A stretch of DNA of 45,940 nucleotides from Polaribacter vadi. Its GTDB lineage: Bacteria; Bacteroidota; Bacteroidia; Flavobacteriales; Flavobacteriaceae. Both the position numbers and the translations under genes were made by a program. Where the stretch lies: the NCBI RefSeq assembly GCF_018861005.1, contig NZ_JAHKQL010000020.1:323-46262 (forward strand). Direction: 5' to 3'. Below the pieces are notes generated by a model. The model was not told where the DNA came from. It saw nothing but the letters and a program-made list of their open reading frames with translations, and ran no database searches. Position 1 is the stretch's first letter. Each line of letters opens with the position of its first letter. Shown here piece by piece: positions 1-8,740 of the stretch.

Positions 1-59
1 TTTTTTCTTAAAAATAAAGCTCACTTCATTCGTAAAAACATCCGAAAATGAACAATTTC
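1..59. other. Window edge, no gene assigned
   Basis: AT-rich sequence downstream of the acyltransferase stop codon. No complete gene, hairpin or repeat can be supported here. It may be the edge of a neighbouring gene or plain intergenic DNA. Confidence 0.4.
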
Positions 60-1109
60 CTATTCTTCAGTATTAACAACTGAAAATTTTGTGTAAACAA
101 AAACTAAAAAATAAGAAACAAACCAATATCCAAGCGCTATTTTCAATCCGAAGAAAAAGTAAATAAGAAGTGCTTGTAAAAGGTAAAAAACAGGAAAAGC
201 AATTACATTTACAGCATATCTCATAGTATCTACAAACTCAATTTCTTGAATGTTTTTCTTCATTTTTTTCCATAGTAAATAAGGGAAAACTCCATTGAGA
301 AGTACCATATAAAATAAGACTTTTAAAAGATTAGCAGTTTTTTTTACAGGTTTAGGAAAACTGTTTTCTGCAATCATTTTATTTACTTGCGCTACTTTTG
401 TAAAATCTACATTTGCTTTATTTAATTTACTTAAAACATGTTGGTAATTTTCATCATCAGGAATATGAACAGTGAGTTTTTGGAGCTGACTGCTTACAGC
501 TATTTTTAAAATATTTATGGCTTTGGGTTTTTCGTTGTCATTAAAAATGGCTCTTGAATCTATTGCTTTCCCAAAATTTACAGCTACTTTACAAGGATAA
601 CTAGATGAGTTTTGATAAGTAATACCCACAGGAATTACAGCAATTTCTAAATCAGGATTTTGTTCTAAAGCACCAAAAACTATTCTTGTAAAACCTTTAC
701 TTAATGGTTTAATATTTCTATCTCTAGAATGGCCACCTTGTGGAAAAATAATTAATGTTTCTTTGTTTTTTAAAATTTTAAAGCACTTTTCAAAAACTTC
801 TTCGTTGTTAGATAATTGTTTTCTACCATCTCTAATTCTGTAAATGGGCATTAAGTTTAAAGAACCCAATGCTTTTTTAATTAATGGTTTTTTAAAAACA
901 TCTGCTCTTACTAAAAAATGATTTTCTCTAGGGTTAAATGTAGTTACAAACAAAGGATCCATTAACGCATTTGGATGATTGATGGCAAATAAAACTGCAC
1001 CTTTTTTTGGAATGTTTTCTTTACCAGAAATCTTAATCTTATTTGCATAAAAGTTTAAACTAATTTTTAAAAAAGCTTTTACGCTTTGGTACCATATCTT
1101 TTTAATCAT
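60..1109 (-). CDS. PlsC-like 1-acylglycerol-phosphate acyltransferase family protein
   Basis: Likely a membrane enzyme that moves an acyl chain onto a glycerophosphate-type acceptor in phospholipid synthesis. The 349-residue protein has the acyltransferase block I as NHPNALMD (His45 to Asp51, five residues between, as in GPAT-like bacterial members) and a block III variant FPQGGHSRD around residue 123. Two hydrophobic stretches near residues 265-280 and 300-340 suggest a membrane-anchored C-terminus, longer than in a minimal PlsC. It overlaps the end of the upstream BASS gene by 8 bases, so the two are probably translated together. The exact acceptor is unknown. Start is ATG. Family assignment is firm, substrate is not. 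Confidence 0.85.
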   Translation of the reverse strand: MIKKIWYQSVKAFLKISLNFYANKIKISGKENIPKKGAVLFAINHPNALMDPLFVTTFNPRENHFLVRADVFKKPLIKKALGSLNLMPIYRIRDGRKQLSNNEEVFEKCFKILKNKETLIIFPQGGHSRDRNIKPLSKGFTRIVFGALEQNPDLEIAVIPVGITYQNSSSYPCKVAVNFGKAIDSRAIFNDNEKPKAINILKIAVSSQLQKLTVHIPDDENYQHVLSKLNKANVDFTKVAQVNKMIAENSFPKPVKKTANLLKVLFYMVLLNGVFPYLLWKKMKKNIQEIEFVDTMRYAVNVIAFPVFYLLQALLIYFFFGLKIALGYWFVSYFLVFVYTKFSVVNTEE

Positions 1110-2031
1110 CGCTTTTAACTTCTATTTTTTTTGAATTTCTTCCCCAAAAAGTGGCTAATGCCATTCCAGAAAACACATCCCATATTCCCCAAAAAGCAGC
1201 TAATAAAGCCATGCCTCCTAAACCATCAAAAAAACCAAAAATTAACAGTAACCCTAAACCACCATTTTGTATTCCTGTTTCCATAGAAATGGTTTTACAA
1301 TCTTTTTTATTTAAACCAAAACTTTTAGCGGTATAAAAACCTAAGATAAAAGCAAAAATATTATGAAAAATAACCAATGCTAAAACATGGTGAATATGAT
1401 TTATAAACACATCTAAATTTTGAGAAAATGCAACAAAAATTAGAGCAATAAAAACTAACATAGATAAAGGCTTTAAAACCTTTTCTATTTTACCAGCCAT
1501 TTCTGAATGGTAATGTTTTATGAGCATTCCACAGATTAATGGAATTCCTAAAATTAGAGAAACCAATTTTAATAAATCTACCCAATTGAGTTCTACTGTT
1601 TTTAGAATTGTGTTAGTTGGCTCATATAAACTACCCCAAAATTGTAAGTTAAAAGGCGTCATAAAAATGCAAATTAAGGTAGCAAAAGCAGTTAAGCTTA
1701 CAGAAAGTGCTGCATTACCACCAGCCATTTTGCTAAAAAAGTTCGAAACATTTCCTCCTGGGCAAGCAGCAATCATCATCATTCCTAAAGCAAAACTAGG
1801 ATGGGGTTTTAGCAATACAATTGCTAAAAATGTTAAGGCAGGTAATAATATAAATTGAGACAAAACACCAACAAAAACAATTCTAGGATTTTTTAATAAT
1901 CGTTTAAAATCATCTATAGTAATTGCTAAAGCAACACCAAACATAATAATGGCAATTGCAATATTTAAAACCCACAATCCACTAGAATCGAAGTTTATTT
2001 TTATGGCATCTATGTTTATTTGATTTTGCAT
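1102..2031 (-). CDS. Bile acid:sodium symporter (BASS) family transporter
   Basis: A 309-residue integral membrane protein with about nine to ten hydrophobic segments along its whole length. The stretch AACPGGNVSNFFSKMAGGN (about residues 88-106) matches the conserved sodium-binding crossover region of the BASS family, and ETGIQNGGLG near residue 251 matches the second conserved crossover motif. Family members carry bile acids, pantothenate, pyruvate or other organic anions with sodium; the cargo here cannot be read from sequence. The gene lies between a DUF4159 gene and the PlsC-like gene on the same strand. Its ATG is preceded at only 12 bases by a seven-copy heptamer array, which may affect translation or expression. 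Confidence 0.88.
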   Translation of the reverse strand: MQNQINIDAIKINFDSSGLWVLNIAIAIIMFGVALAITIDDFKRLLKNPRIVFVGVLSQFILLPALTFLAIVLLKPHPSFALGMMMIAACPGGNVSNFFSKMAGGNAALSVSLTAFATLICIFMTPFNLQFWGSLYEPTNTILKTVELNWVDLLKLVSLILGIPLICGMLIKHYHSEMAGKIEKVLKPLSMLVFIALIFVAFSQNLDVFINHIHHVLALVIFHNIFAFILGFYTAKSFGLNKKDCKTISMETGIQNGGLGLLLIFGFFDGLGGMALLAAFWGIWDVFSGMALATFWGRNSKKIEVKSDD

Positions 2032-2043
2032 ATTCTTGTATTA

Positions 2044-2091
2044 GATTCAAGATTCAAGATTCAAGATTCAAGATTCAAGATTCAAGATTCA
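2044..2091. repeat. Heptanucleotide tandem array (GATTCAA, about 6.9 copies)
   Basis: Six perfect copies of GATTCAA run head to tail from 2044 to 2085, followed by GATTCA. On the minus strand the unit reads TTGAATC. The array fills the leader between the DUF4159 stop and the BASS start codon, ending 12 bases before that ATG. The unit is not a multiple of three and lies outside coding sequence, so length changes would alter spacing rather than reading frame. Confidence 0.95.
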
Positions 2092-2116
2092 GGGTTTAAA
2101 ATTTAAAAGGTTTTTC

Positions 2117-2136
2117 ATTTTTGCCAACAGCCAACA
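2117..2136 (-). repeat. Stop-codon-adjacent double-heptamer element, copy 1
   Basis: On the plus strand it reads ATTTTTGC followed by matched units, GCCAACA twice. It begins one base downstream of the DUF4159 stop codon when read along that gene. Two further copies of the same 20-base pattern occur at 3623 and 45917. Confidence 0.75.
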
Positions 2137-2137
2137 T

Positions 2138-2779
2138 CTAATTTGTAAACGCGTACTCAATAATATTTGCGCCCATTTTTAATGCTTTTTCTCTAACTTC
2201 TTTTGGGTTATTATGAATAATTTGATCTTCCCAACCATCACTTAAATCGGTTTCATAATCGTAAAAAACAATTAATCTACCTTCGTAAAAAAGCCCAAAA
2301 CCTTGTGCGTTTTTCTTGTCATGTTCGTGAATTTTAGGAATTCCGTTAGGAAATTTAAACGTTTGATTGTAAATAGGATGGTTACTAGGTATTTCTTGAA
2401 ACTCTAAGTTTGGAAAAACCTTTTTGAGTTCTCTTCTTATAAATTTATCCAAACCATAATTGTCTGAAATGTGTAAAAATCCGCCAGAAATTAAATAGTT
2501 TTTTAAGTTTTGTGCTTCATCATCAGAAAAATAAACATTTCCATGACCAGTTAAAAATAAAAGAGGATAATTGTAAATGTCTTCGCTATTTACAGCTACA
2601 GTCTGTGTATTTTTAGAAATATTGGTTTTAATAGTTTGATTGGTAAATGAAACCAAATTTGGTATTGCAGTTGGGTTTGCATACCAATCTCCACCACCAT
2701 TGTATTTTAGAATGGCAACGTCTTGTGCATTAAACTGATAAAAAATAGAGAATACTAAGAGCGTTATAAATTGCTTCAT
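2138..2779 (-). CDS. DUF4159 domain-containing exported protein
   Basis: A 213-residue protein with an N-terminal signal peptide (hydrophobic core in residues 3-15, cleavage probably after FNAQ) followed by one domain matching DUF4159. Recognisable features are LKYNGGGDWYANP near the mature N-terminus, PLLFLTGHGN around residue 73-82 and a GGFLHISDNYG loop near residue 99. The domain resembles a ThuA/glutamine-amidotransferase-like flavodoxin fold, but no biochemical role is established. It would act in the periplasm. It lies 41 bases downstream of rsmE on the same strand and may be cotranscribed with it. Start is ATG. Family call is good; function unknown. Confidence 0.82.
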   Translation of the reverse strand: MKQFITLLVFSIFYQFNAQDVAILKYNGGGDWYANPTAIPNLVSFTNQTIKTNISKNTQTVAVNSEDIYNYPLLFLTGHGNVYFSDDEAQNLKNYLISGGFLHISDNYGLDKFIRRELKKVFPNLEFQEIPSNHPIYNQTFKFPNGIPKIHEHDKKNAQGFGLFYEGRLIVFYDYETDLSDGWEDQIIHNNPKEVREKALKMGANIIEYAFTN

Positions 2780-2820
2780 AAATTTCAGAAATAATTTATA
2801 GCAATATAGTAAAAATGATT

Positions 2821-3528
2821 TTACTGATTTACAAAAGAAACTGTATTTACAGCAACTAAAGCAGCAGTTTCAGTTCTTAATCTACTTTCGCCTAAAGAAA
2901 TAGGAGTTATTTTTTTTTCTAAAGATTTTTTAATTTCATCCAAAGAAAAATCGCCCTCTGGGCCAATTAAAATGGTAATTTTTTCTGATGGATTTATACT
3001 GTTTTTAAGTAATGTTTTATCATCATCTTCACAATGCGCAATACAAACTTTGCCTTCAAACTCTTGGTTGATAAATTCATTAAATTTTACTGAAGGGTTT
3101 AATTTTGGTAGCGTGAATTTTAAAGATTGTTTCATTGCAGACTGAATGATTTTTTCAAATCGTTCTAGTTTTACAACTCTACGTTCAGAATTATTACATA
3201 TAATTGGTGTAATTTCATCAATACCAATTTCTGTAGCTTTTTCTAAAAACCACTCAATTCTATCGTTATTTTTTGTGGGTGCAATTGCAATGTGTAAATA
3301 ATAATCCCAAGGTTTTGGTTTTTCTTGATGAGCTATAATTTCTGCAATGCATTTTTTATCACTAGCAATGGTAATTTTTGCATCAAACAAAAAACCTTTT
3401 CCATTGGTAATGTGTAAAACATCATCTTGTTTTTTTCTTAAAACACGAACAATATGTCTGCTCTCAATTTTATCAAAAGTTATAGAAGAAGTTGAGGTGT
3501 TAATATCAGAATTATAAAAAAGCTGCAT
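2821..3528 (-). CDS. rsmE: 16S rRNA (uracil(1498)-N(3))-methyltransferase
   Basis: Methylates N3 of U1498 in the decoding region of 16S rRNA using S-adenosylmethionine. The 235-residue length fits the family. The C-terminal SPOUT trefoil-knot motifs are clear: GPEGDFS at residues 189-195 and LGESRLRTETA at 212-222. The N-terminal part carries a PUA-like RNA-binding segment with RVLRKKQDD near residue 29. The start is ATG, and a TAACTTTG promoter element lies 30 bases before it, so this gene probably begins the transcript that continues into the DUF4159 gene. Cytoplasmic housekeeping gene. Confidence 0.95.
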   Translation of the reverse strand: MQLFYNSDINTSTSSITFDKIESRHIVRVLRKKQDDVLHITNGKGFLFDAKITIASDKKCIAEIIAHQEKPKPWDYYLHIAIAPTKNNDRIEWFLEKATEIGIDEITPIICNNSERRVVKLERFEKIIQSAMKQSLKFTLPKLNPSVKFNEFINQEFEGKVCIAHCEDDDKTLLKNSINPSEKITILIGPEGDFSLDEIKKSLEKKITPISLGESRLRTETAALVAVNTVSFVNQ

Positions 3529-3557
3529 TGGTAAATGGTCAAAATTAAAGTTAGTAG

Positions 3558-3565
3558 CAAAGTTA
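3558..3565 (-). promoter_or_regulatory. Bacteroidota-type -7 promoter element for rsmE
   Basis: Minus-strand TAACTTTG is a full match to the known Bacteroidota consensus TAnnTTTG. It stands 30 bases upstream of the rsmE ATG. A TTG lies 24 bases further upstream, a little long for the -33 element, so only the -7 part is claimed. Confidence 0.6.
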
Positions 3566-3622
3566 CATAGTTACAGATTGAAAAAATAACAAAATTTCAA
3601 AGCAAAAAGTTGTAGACGTTTA

Positions 3623-3642
3623 ATTTTTGCAAACTGCAAACA
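3623..3642 (-). repeat. Stop-codon-adjacent double-heptamer element, copy 2
   Basis: Plus strand ATTTTTGC followed by two matched units, GCAAACT and GCAAACA. It lies three bases downstream of the stop codon of the GNAT-like gene. The variable third base of the unit is A in both halves, whereas it is C in both halves of copy 1 and T in both halves of copy 3. Confidence 0.75.
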
Positions 3643-3645
3643 GAC

Positions 3646-4767
3646 CTACTGAATACTCTTTCTATAAGTTCTTCTTCTTTTATGAGTTACAGGATTAAAG
3701 TCTTCCCAAATCTTTTTGATAGATTCATTTTCTTCTAACTCAGGAGTACGTATACAATTAACGATTCCTTTTTTAGTGAATGTTTTTGTGTATTGGTCAA
3801 AAATAATTGCAGTAACTCCTTTGTTTTGATAATCAGGATGTACACCAATTAAATAAAATGTAACGTCTTTAGAATGTTTTCTTGCTTTTAATAAACGAAA
3901 CATGCCTAATGGAAATAACCTACCTTTTGCTTTTTGTAACGCACTTGAAAATGAAGGCATAACAATAGCAAACGCAACAAGTTTATTACTTTCATCTACC
4001 ACAAATTTTATATATTCTGGGTTGATAAATGTGATATATTTTCTTTTAAAATAATCTATTTGAGATTCTGAAATAGGTACAAAAGTTGATAGTTTAGAGT
4101 AAGAAGCACTAAAAACTTCGAACATTTCATCTACATAAGGCATTATCTCTTTTGTTTTTGTGAAATCTAAAGCTTTAAGTTTAAAACGTCTTTTTATAAT
4201 GTTGCTTACTCTATCAAAATAAACAGCATCAACATTTTTAAATTTAAATTTATTTTCTAAATATTCTTTTTCTTTAACAAAACCTAATTGCTCTAAATGT
4301 TCTTTATAATAAGGATGATTATACCAAGTAATCATTGTTCCTTGATGATCAAAACCATCAATTAAAACTCCAGTTTTGTCTAAGTTATTAAAACCTACAG
4401 GTCCTTCTATGTATTCTAAATTGTTTGCTTTACCAATTTCATTTATTTTGTTTAGAAGCACTTTGGTAACTTCAATATCATCTACCACATCAAACCAACC
4501 AAAACGCATTTTTTTTAATTGTTGATTATTTACTTCGTACCAATTAATAATAGCAACAACTCTACCTACAATTTTTCTACCTTTATAAGCAAGAAAAAAT
4601 TGTGCATCCGCATTTTTAAAAACAGGGTTTTTTTTAATATCGAAATTGGCAATTTCATCTTTAATAATTGGTGGAACCCAATATTTGTTTTTTCTGTATA
4701 AAGAGAAAGGAAACAAAACAAATCGTTTTATTTCTTTTTTAGTAGTTGCTTGTTTTAGGGTAATCAT
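3646..4767 (-). CDS. GNAT-like acyltransferase family protein (YghO type)
   Basis: A 373-residue cytoplasmic protein with no signal peptide. The N-terminal half contains YRKNKYWVPP near residue 24 and NPVFKNADAQFFLAYKGRKIVGRV around residues 47-70; the latter looks like the start of a GNAT acetyl-CoA-binding fold. The C-terminal half has FYLIGVHPDYQNKGVTAIIF near residues 304-323, which resembles the GNAT motif A turn (Q/R-x-x-G-x-G/A). Proteins with this layout in Bacteroidota are usually called YghO-like or hypothetical, and are sometimes mislabelled GTP cyclohydrolase. Substrate is unknown. It lies 14 bases downstream of the outer-membrane protein gene on the same strand. Confidence 0.65.
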   Translation of the reverse strand: MITLKQATTKKEIKRFVLFPFSLYRKNKYWVPPIIKDEIANFDIKKNPVFKNADAQFFLAYKGRKIVGRVVAIINWYEVNNQQLKKMRFGWFDVVDDIEVTKVLLNKINEIGKANNLEYIEGPVGFNNLDKTGVLIDGFDHQGTMITWYNHPYYKEHLEQLGFVKEKEYLENKFKFKNVDAVYFDRVSNIIKRRFKLKALDFTKTKEIMPYVDEMFEVFSASYSKLSTFVPISESQIDYFKRKYITFINPEYIKFVVDESNKLVAFAIVMPSFSSALQKAKGRLFPLGMFRLLKARKHSKDVTFYLIGVHPDYQNKGVTAIIFDQYTKTFTKKGIVNCIRTPELEENESIKKIWEDFNPVTHKRRRTYRKSIQ

Positions 4768-4781
4768 AATTTATTTGGGGG

Positions 4782-5798
4782 TTAATTTTTCCTTTTTCTA
4801 CTTCTTGTTCTTGCTGTTTTCTTCTCTTTCTTTTTGGTAAAAATACCGAAAATTCTACTAAAAAAACCTTTTTGTTTTTTATTGTAATTAGAAACAGGTG
4901 AATCTTTTATTTCTCTTCCATTTTCATCTAACTCTTTATAAGAATCTTTGTGTTTATTAATTCTGTAAGAAACACCAAAACCTCCATAAAAACCAGTAGA
5001 CTGTCCTTCAGAAAGCAATCTAACAGAAGAATTAATTTGTAAATCTTTACTAAATAAATAAGCTAAACCAAAGCCCAGGTTTGTGTTATTTTGATATTCT
5101 TTAAACACAGTTTGGTTTTCTAAAAAAGAAGACCATCTGTCACTAAAATTATAAGTACCAGTAATTATGTAAGAGAATTCTGCAAAATCTGTACCTATTT
5201 CATCGTAATAAATATTGGTAATTACATTAAATTTAGAACTTAAGTTATTTTGTAATAACACACCCACTTTTGGAGACATGCTTTCTTTTTCATAAAATTC
5301 ACTTACAAAATTGGTGTTTAAACCTGCATAAATTGCTACAGAAGGTATTAGTCGTTTTTTATCGAAAGCAAACCTTTTTTTCCAGCTTCTTACTTCTTTG
5401 CTTTTATCTTCATATTCTTGTTGAAAAATTAAATATTTTGCACCAACCGTAAATTTGCTTAAACCAGTTGTATTATAATGAGAAGTAAAAATATTTTTAA
5501 AAGCAATTTTATCTTTTTGATAACTTGCTTGTGCATTAATTTCTAATTTTTCTAAAAAAAAACTAGTTCTAAAAAGCATGTCAAACCCTAAAGTTTGTGG
5601 TCTAGAAAAAGTGGGTTCTATAGATGTGTTTCTAAAAAATATATTACTTTCAAACTGATAAACACCTGTGCCTACACTATATGGGCTTTCAGAAAAACCG
5701 GGTTTATTAGAATTTATAACCTCTGTATATTGGCTATATATTGATGAAAAACACAATAGAAAGAAGAAAAGAAAGGTTTTCAATTTAGGGTTTTTCAT
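4782..5798 (-). CDS. MetA-pathway-type outer-membrane transporter-like protein with basic tail
   Basis: A 338-residue protein from the chosen ATG at 5798; a TTG six bases earlier would add two residues before the signal peptide. The signal peptide (FLFFFLLCFSSIYS) is followed by SNKPGFSESPYSVGTGVYQFE, typical of the Phenol_MetA_deg outer-membrane family, then alternating amphipathic strands up to about residue 280. Despite the family name, no link to phenol breakdown is implied. The odd part is the end: after the last predicted strand come about 50 residues rich in Lys and Arg, ending KKEKKTARTRSRKRKN, with no C-terminal aromatic residue. The barrel family call is good; the role is unknown. 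Confidence 0.7.
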   Translation of the reverse strand: MKNPKLKTFLFFFLLCFSSIYSQYTEVINSNKPGFSESPYSVGTGVYQFESNIFFRNTSIEPTFSRPQTLGFDMLFRTSFFLEKLEINAQASYQKDKIAFKNIFTSHYNTTGLSKFTVGAKYLIFQQEYEDKSKEVRSWKKRFAFDKKRLIPSVAIYAGLNTNFVSEFYEKESMSPKVGVLLQNNLSSKFNVITNIYYDEIGTDFAEFSYIITGTYNFSDRWSSFLENQTVFKEYQNNTNLGFGLAYLFSKDLQINSSVRLLSEGQSTGFYGGFGVSYRINKHKDSYKELDENGREIKDSPVSNYNKKQKGFFSRIFGIFTKKKEKKTARTRSRKRKN

Positions 5799-5838
5799 CG
5801 CCAATAAACAATTTTAATTTAAATATTGAATTACTAAA

Positions 5839-5846
5839 CAAACATA
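5839..5846 (-). promoter_or_regulatory. -7 promoter element for the MetA-type outer-membrane gene
   Basis: Minus-strand TATGTTTG matches TAnnTTTG exactly, 40 bases upstream of the ATG at 5798. No well-spaced -33 TTG was found. Confidence 0.45.
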
Positions 5847-5938
5847 GAACAAAAATGCTGTTTTTAAAAGCATTGCATACTTTTTTAGCTTTGTTAAAGT
5901 TTTATAGTTTGTTAACGCTACAATTATTATCAAATTGT

Positions 5939-5946
5939 TATTTTTG
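5939..5946 (+). promoter_or_regulatory. -7 promoter element for the DUF4834 gene
   Basis: TATTTTTG matches TAnnTTTG exactly and ends 25 bases before the ATG at 5972. The nearest upstream TTG is 27 bases away, longer than usual for a -33 element. Confidence 0.5.
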
Positions 5947-5971
5947 ATAGATTTTTTAATACAATTATGAA

Positions 5972-6232
5972 ATGGGTTTATTGAAAACTATATTTTTTAT
6001 TTTAATTATTTACTACGCTCTTAAATTTTTAACAAAATTATTAGCGCCTTTACTGATGAAAAAAGTTGCAGATACAATGCAGAAAAAAGCAGAAGAACAA
6101 TTTGGGGGCAGAACACAGCAACCAAAAAGTAATATTAAAGAAGGAGAAACAATTATTGATAAAGCACCTAGAAATGCCACACAAGGTAAAAACTCAGTAG
6201 GTGAATATGTAGATTTTGAAGAAATAGAATAA
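5972..6232 (+). CDS. DUF4834 family small membrane protein
   Basis: An 86-residue protein with one N-terminal membrane helix (about residues 5-28, LLKTIFFILIIYYALKFL) followed by a charged soluble tail containing KKAEEQFGG and ending EYVDFEEIE. This layout is typical of DUF4834, a family seen in Bacteroidota and often found beside yfhO. Function is not known. It precedes the yfhO gene by 57 bases on the same strand, so cotranscription is likely. ATG start; an overlapping out-of-frame ATG five bases upstream leads nowhere. Confidence 0.8.
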   Translation: MGLLKTIFFILIIYYALKFLTKLLAPLLMKKVADTMQKKAEEQFGGRTQQPKSNIKEGETIIDKAPRNATQGKNSVGEYVDFEEIE

Positions 6233-6289
6233 TTCTATTAATCTTAACTGATACAAAGCAAAAACCAACTTAACTTTTAAATTAAGCAA

Positions 6290-8740
6290 TTGAAACTTAA
6301 AAAAATATTTCCATACGCAATTGCAATTGCAATTTTTGTAATTGCTTCTATTATTTACTTTCATCCTGTTTTAAAAGGACAAAAAATAGCCCAATCAGAT
6401 ATAACTCAATTTACTGGTATGGCTAAAGAAATTAAAGATTTTAGGGCTGATAATAATGCAGAACCTTATTGGACAGGTGCTTCTTTTAGTGGAATGCCAG
6501 CGTACCAAATAAGTGCATATTATCCCTATGACTTTGTAAGAACTTTAGACAGAACAATTCGTTTTTTGCCAAGACCAGCAGATTATACTTTTCTTTATTT
6601 TTTAAGTTTTTTTGTGTTAATGATGGCTTTAAAAGTAGAATGGAGATTGGCTATTTTAGGTGCACTTTCCTTCGGGTTTTCTACTTATTTAATCATCATT
6701 TTTGTGCCTGGCCATAATGCAAAAGCACATGCAATAGCATATATGCCTTTAGTTTTGGCGGGTATTTTGTGGGTTTTTCAAAAGAAATATGTGTTAGGTT
6801 TTATTGTTACTGGTTTGGCAATGGCTTTAGAAATTTACACCAACCACATACAAATGACCTATTATTTAGGCTTTTGTTTATTGATTTTAGGAATTGTAGA
6901 ACTCGTAAATGCGATTAAAGAAAAGACAATACCGAGTTTTATAAAACAAGCAGCAGTAATTATTGCTGCAGTAGTTTTAGGTATTGGTGCAAATGCACCT
7001 AGATTAATGGCAATGAAAGAATATGCAGATTTTAGTACCAGAGGTAAATCTGAATTAACTATAAATGCAGACGGATCTAAGAAAGAAGCAACCAAAGGAT
7101 TAGATAAAGCGTACATTACAGAATATAGTTATGCCAAATTAGAAACTTTTAACTTGTTTGTACCGCGTTTTATGGGGGGTGGAACTGTAGAAGAGTTAGG
7201 AGAGAATTCAGCCTTATACAAAACTTTTGAAAAATCTAAATTAGGAAAAAAAGGAGCAGATTATTTCACAGAACAAACTTTAACCTATTGGGGAGACCAA
7301 ACTATAATAGAAGCTCCTGCATATATTGGTGCAGTTGTATTTTTCTTATTTTTCTTAGGTATTTTCTTAGTGAAAGGAAAATTAAAACAATGGTTGGTTG
7401 CAGCAACAGTATTTTCTATTCTGTTGAGTTGGGGTAGAAACTTTGAAGGTTTAACCAACTTTTTTATTGATTATGTACCTCTTTATAATAAGTTTAGAGC
7501 AGTTTCATCAATACAAATTATAGCAGAATTGTGTGTGCCAATTTTAGGGATTTTGGCTTTAAAAGAATTCTTTACATCAAAAAAATCGGATAAAAAGAAA
7601 TTAAAAGCGCTAGAAAAAACTGTTTTTACTTTTGGAGGGCTAATTGTTTTTGGTTTTATTTTAGCACATAGTTTTTCTACTTTCGAAGGAATACGAGATG
7701 CTAGATATTTAGAGATTGAAAGTGAATACTCTATATCAAACGTTTTAAACTCCCTTATTGCTGATAGAAAATCGATGTTATTAATGGATACTTTACGTTC
7801 TTTAATTTTAGTGATTTTATCTGGAGGAGTATTGTGGTTTTTCTTAAAAAACAAATTAAAACAACAATATGCAATGATTGGTTTATTGGTTTTTATTTTA
7901 TTCGATTTAATATCTGTAAATAAAAAATATGTAAACGAATCTGATTTTAAACCTTCTAGAAGAGTTGAGCAGCCTTTTGTAAAATCGAATGCAGATAAAC
8001 AAATATTAGAAGATAAAACACATTATAGGGTTGCTAATTTTGCTGCAAACCCAATGCAAGATGGATCAACTTCTTATTTTCATCAATCTATAGGTGGTTA
8101 TCATGCAGCAAAAATGGGGCGTTACAAAGAGCTGTTCGATTTTCAAATTGCAAAGAATAATATGCAAGTATTAAATATGTTGAATACTAAATATTTTATT
8201 GTTGCAGATAATGATGGTAAAAAACAAGCACAATTAAATCCAGATGCCAATGGCAATGCTTGGTTTGTAGAAAATCTAAAAACTGTAAATTCTGCAAATA
8301 ATGAAATAACAGCTTTAGATTCTTTAAATACAAAAACGACTGCTGTTTTAGACAAAAGTAAATTATCTGAAAATATAAATTTTGATATTCAAAAAGATTC
8401 TACAGCTACAATAGAATTACAGAATTATGATGTTACTACTTTAAGCTATCAATCAAAATCAGAGAAAGAACAATTTGCCGTTTTTTCTGAAATCTATTAT
8501 AAAGATGGTTGGAATGCTTATATAGATAATAAGTTGGTGCCACATTACAGAGTAAATTATGTTTTAAGAGGAATGAGAATTCCTGCAGGCGAGCATAATG
8601 TTGTTTTTAAATTTGAGCCAGTAGTAATTCAGAAAGGTAGTTTTATATCTCTAGCTTCTTATGGTTTATTGATTTTAGTAACTTTTGGATGGTTGTTTTA
8701 TGATGAAAAGAAGAAGAAAAAAGTAGCTAAAAATGTATAA
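6290..8740 (+). CDS. YfhO family polytopic membrane protein
   Basis: An 816-residue membrane protein with about 12 hydrophobic segments across residues 1-545, then a large domain (about 570-785) and a last helix near 787-803. The end carries the YfhO pattern YKDGWNAYIDNK... RGMRIPAGEHNVVFKFEP. YfhO proteins have a GT-C-like membrane fold; in Firmicutes they add sugars to teichoic acid or glycolipids. Here a transferase using a lipid-linked sugar at the outer face of the inner membrane is an inference. The start is TTG (6290), chosen because MKLKKIFPY begins the first helix and no ATG lies suitably close. Its end overlaps the methyltransferase gene by 8 bases, tying it to the glycan genes downstream. 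Confidence 0.88.
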   Translation: MKLKKIFPYAIAIAIFVIASIIYFHPVLKGQKIAQSDITQFTGMAKEIKDFRADNNAEPYWTGASFSGMPAYQISAYYPYDFVRTLDRTIRFLPRPADYTFLYFLSFFVLMMALKVEWRLAILGALSFGFSTYLIIIFVPGHNAKAHAIAYMPLVLAGILWVFQKKYVLGFIVTGLAMALEIYTNHIQMTYYLGFCLLILGIVELVNAIKEKTIPSFIKQAAVIIAAVVLGIGANAPRLMAMKEYADFSTRGKSELTINADGSKKEATKGLDKAYITEYSYAKLETFNLFVPRFMGGGTVEELGENSALYKTFEKSKLGKKGADYFTEQTLTYWGDQTIIEAPAYIGAVVFFLFFLGIFLVKGKLKQWLVAATVFSILLSWGRNFEGLTNFFIDYVPLYNKFRAVSSIQIIAELCVPILGILALKEFFTSKKSDKKKLKALEKTVFTFGGLIVFGFILAHSFSTFEGIRDARYLEIESEYSISNVLNSLIADRKSMLLMDTLRSLILVILSGGVLWFFLKNKLKQQYAMIGLLVFILFDLISVNKKYVNESDFKPSRRVEQPFVKSNADKQILEDKTHYRVANFAANPMQDGSTSYFHQSIGGYHAAKMGRYKELFDFQIAKNNMQVLNMLNTKYFIVADNDGKKQAQLNPDANGNAWFVENLKTVNSANNEITALDSLNTKTTAVLDKSKLSENINFDIQKDSTATIELQNYDVTTLSYQSKSEKEQFAVFSEIYYKDGWNAYIDNKLVPHYRVNYVLRGMRIPAGEHNVVFKFEPVVIQKGSFISLASYGLLILVTFGWLFYDEKKKKKVAKNV

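Noticed and set aside
2044..2091. Possible CRISPR array
   Set aside because: The units are 7 bases with no spacers and no cas genes are present; it is a simple tandem repeat.
5799..5804. TTG start for the MetA-type protein
   Set aside because: Only two residues are gained and the ATG at 5798 fits the signal peptide.
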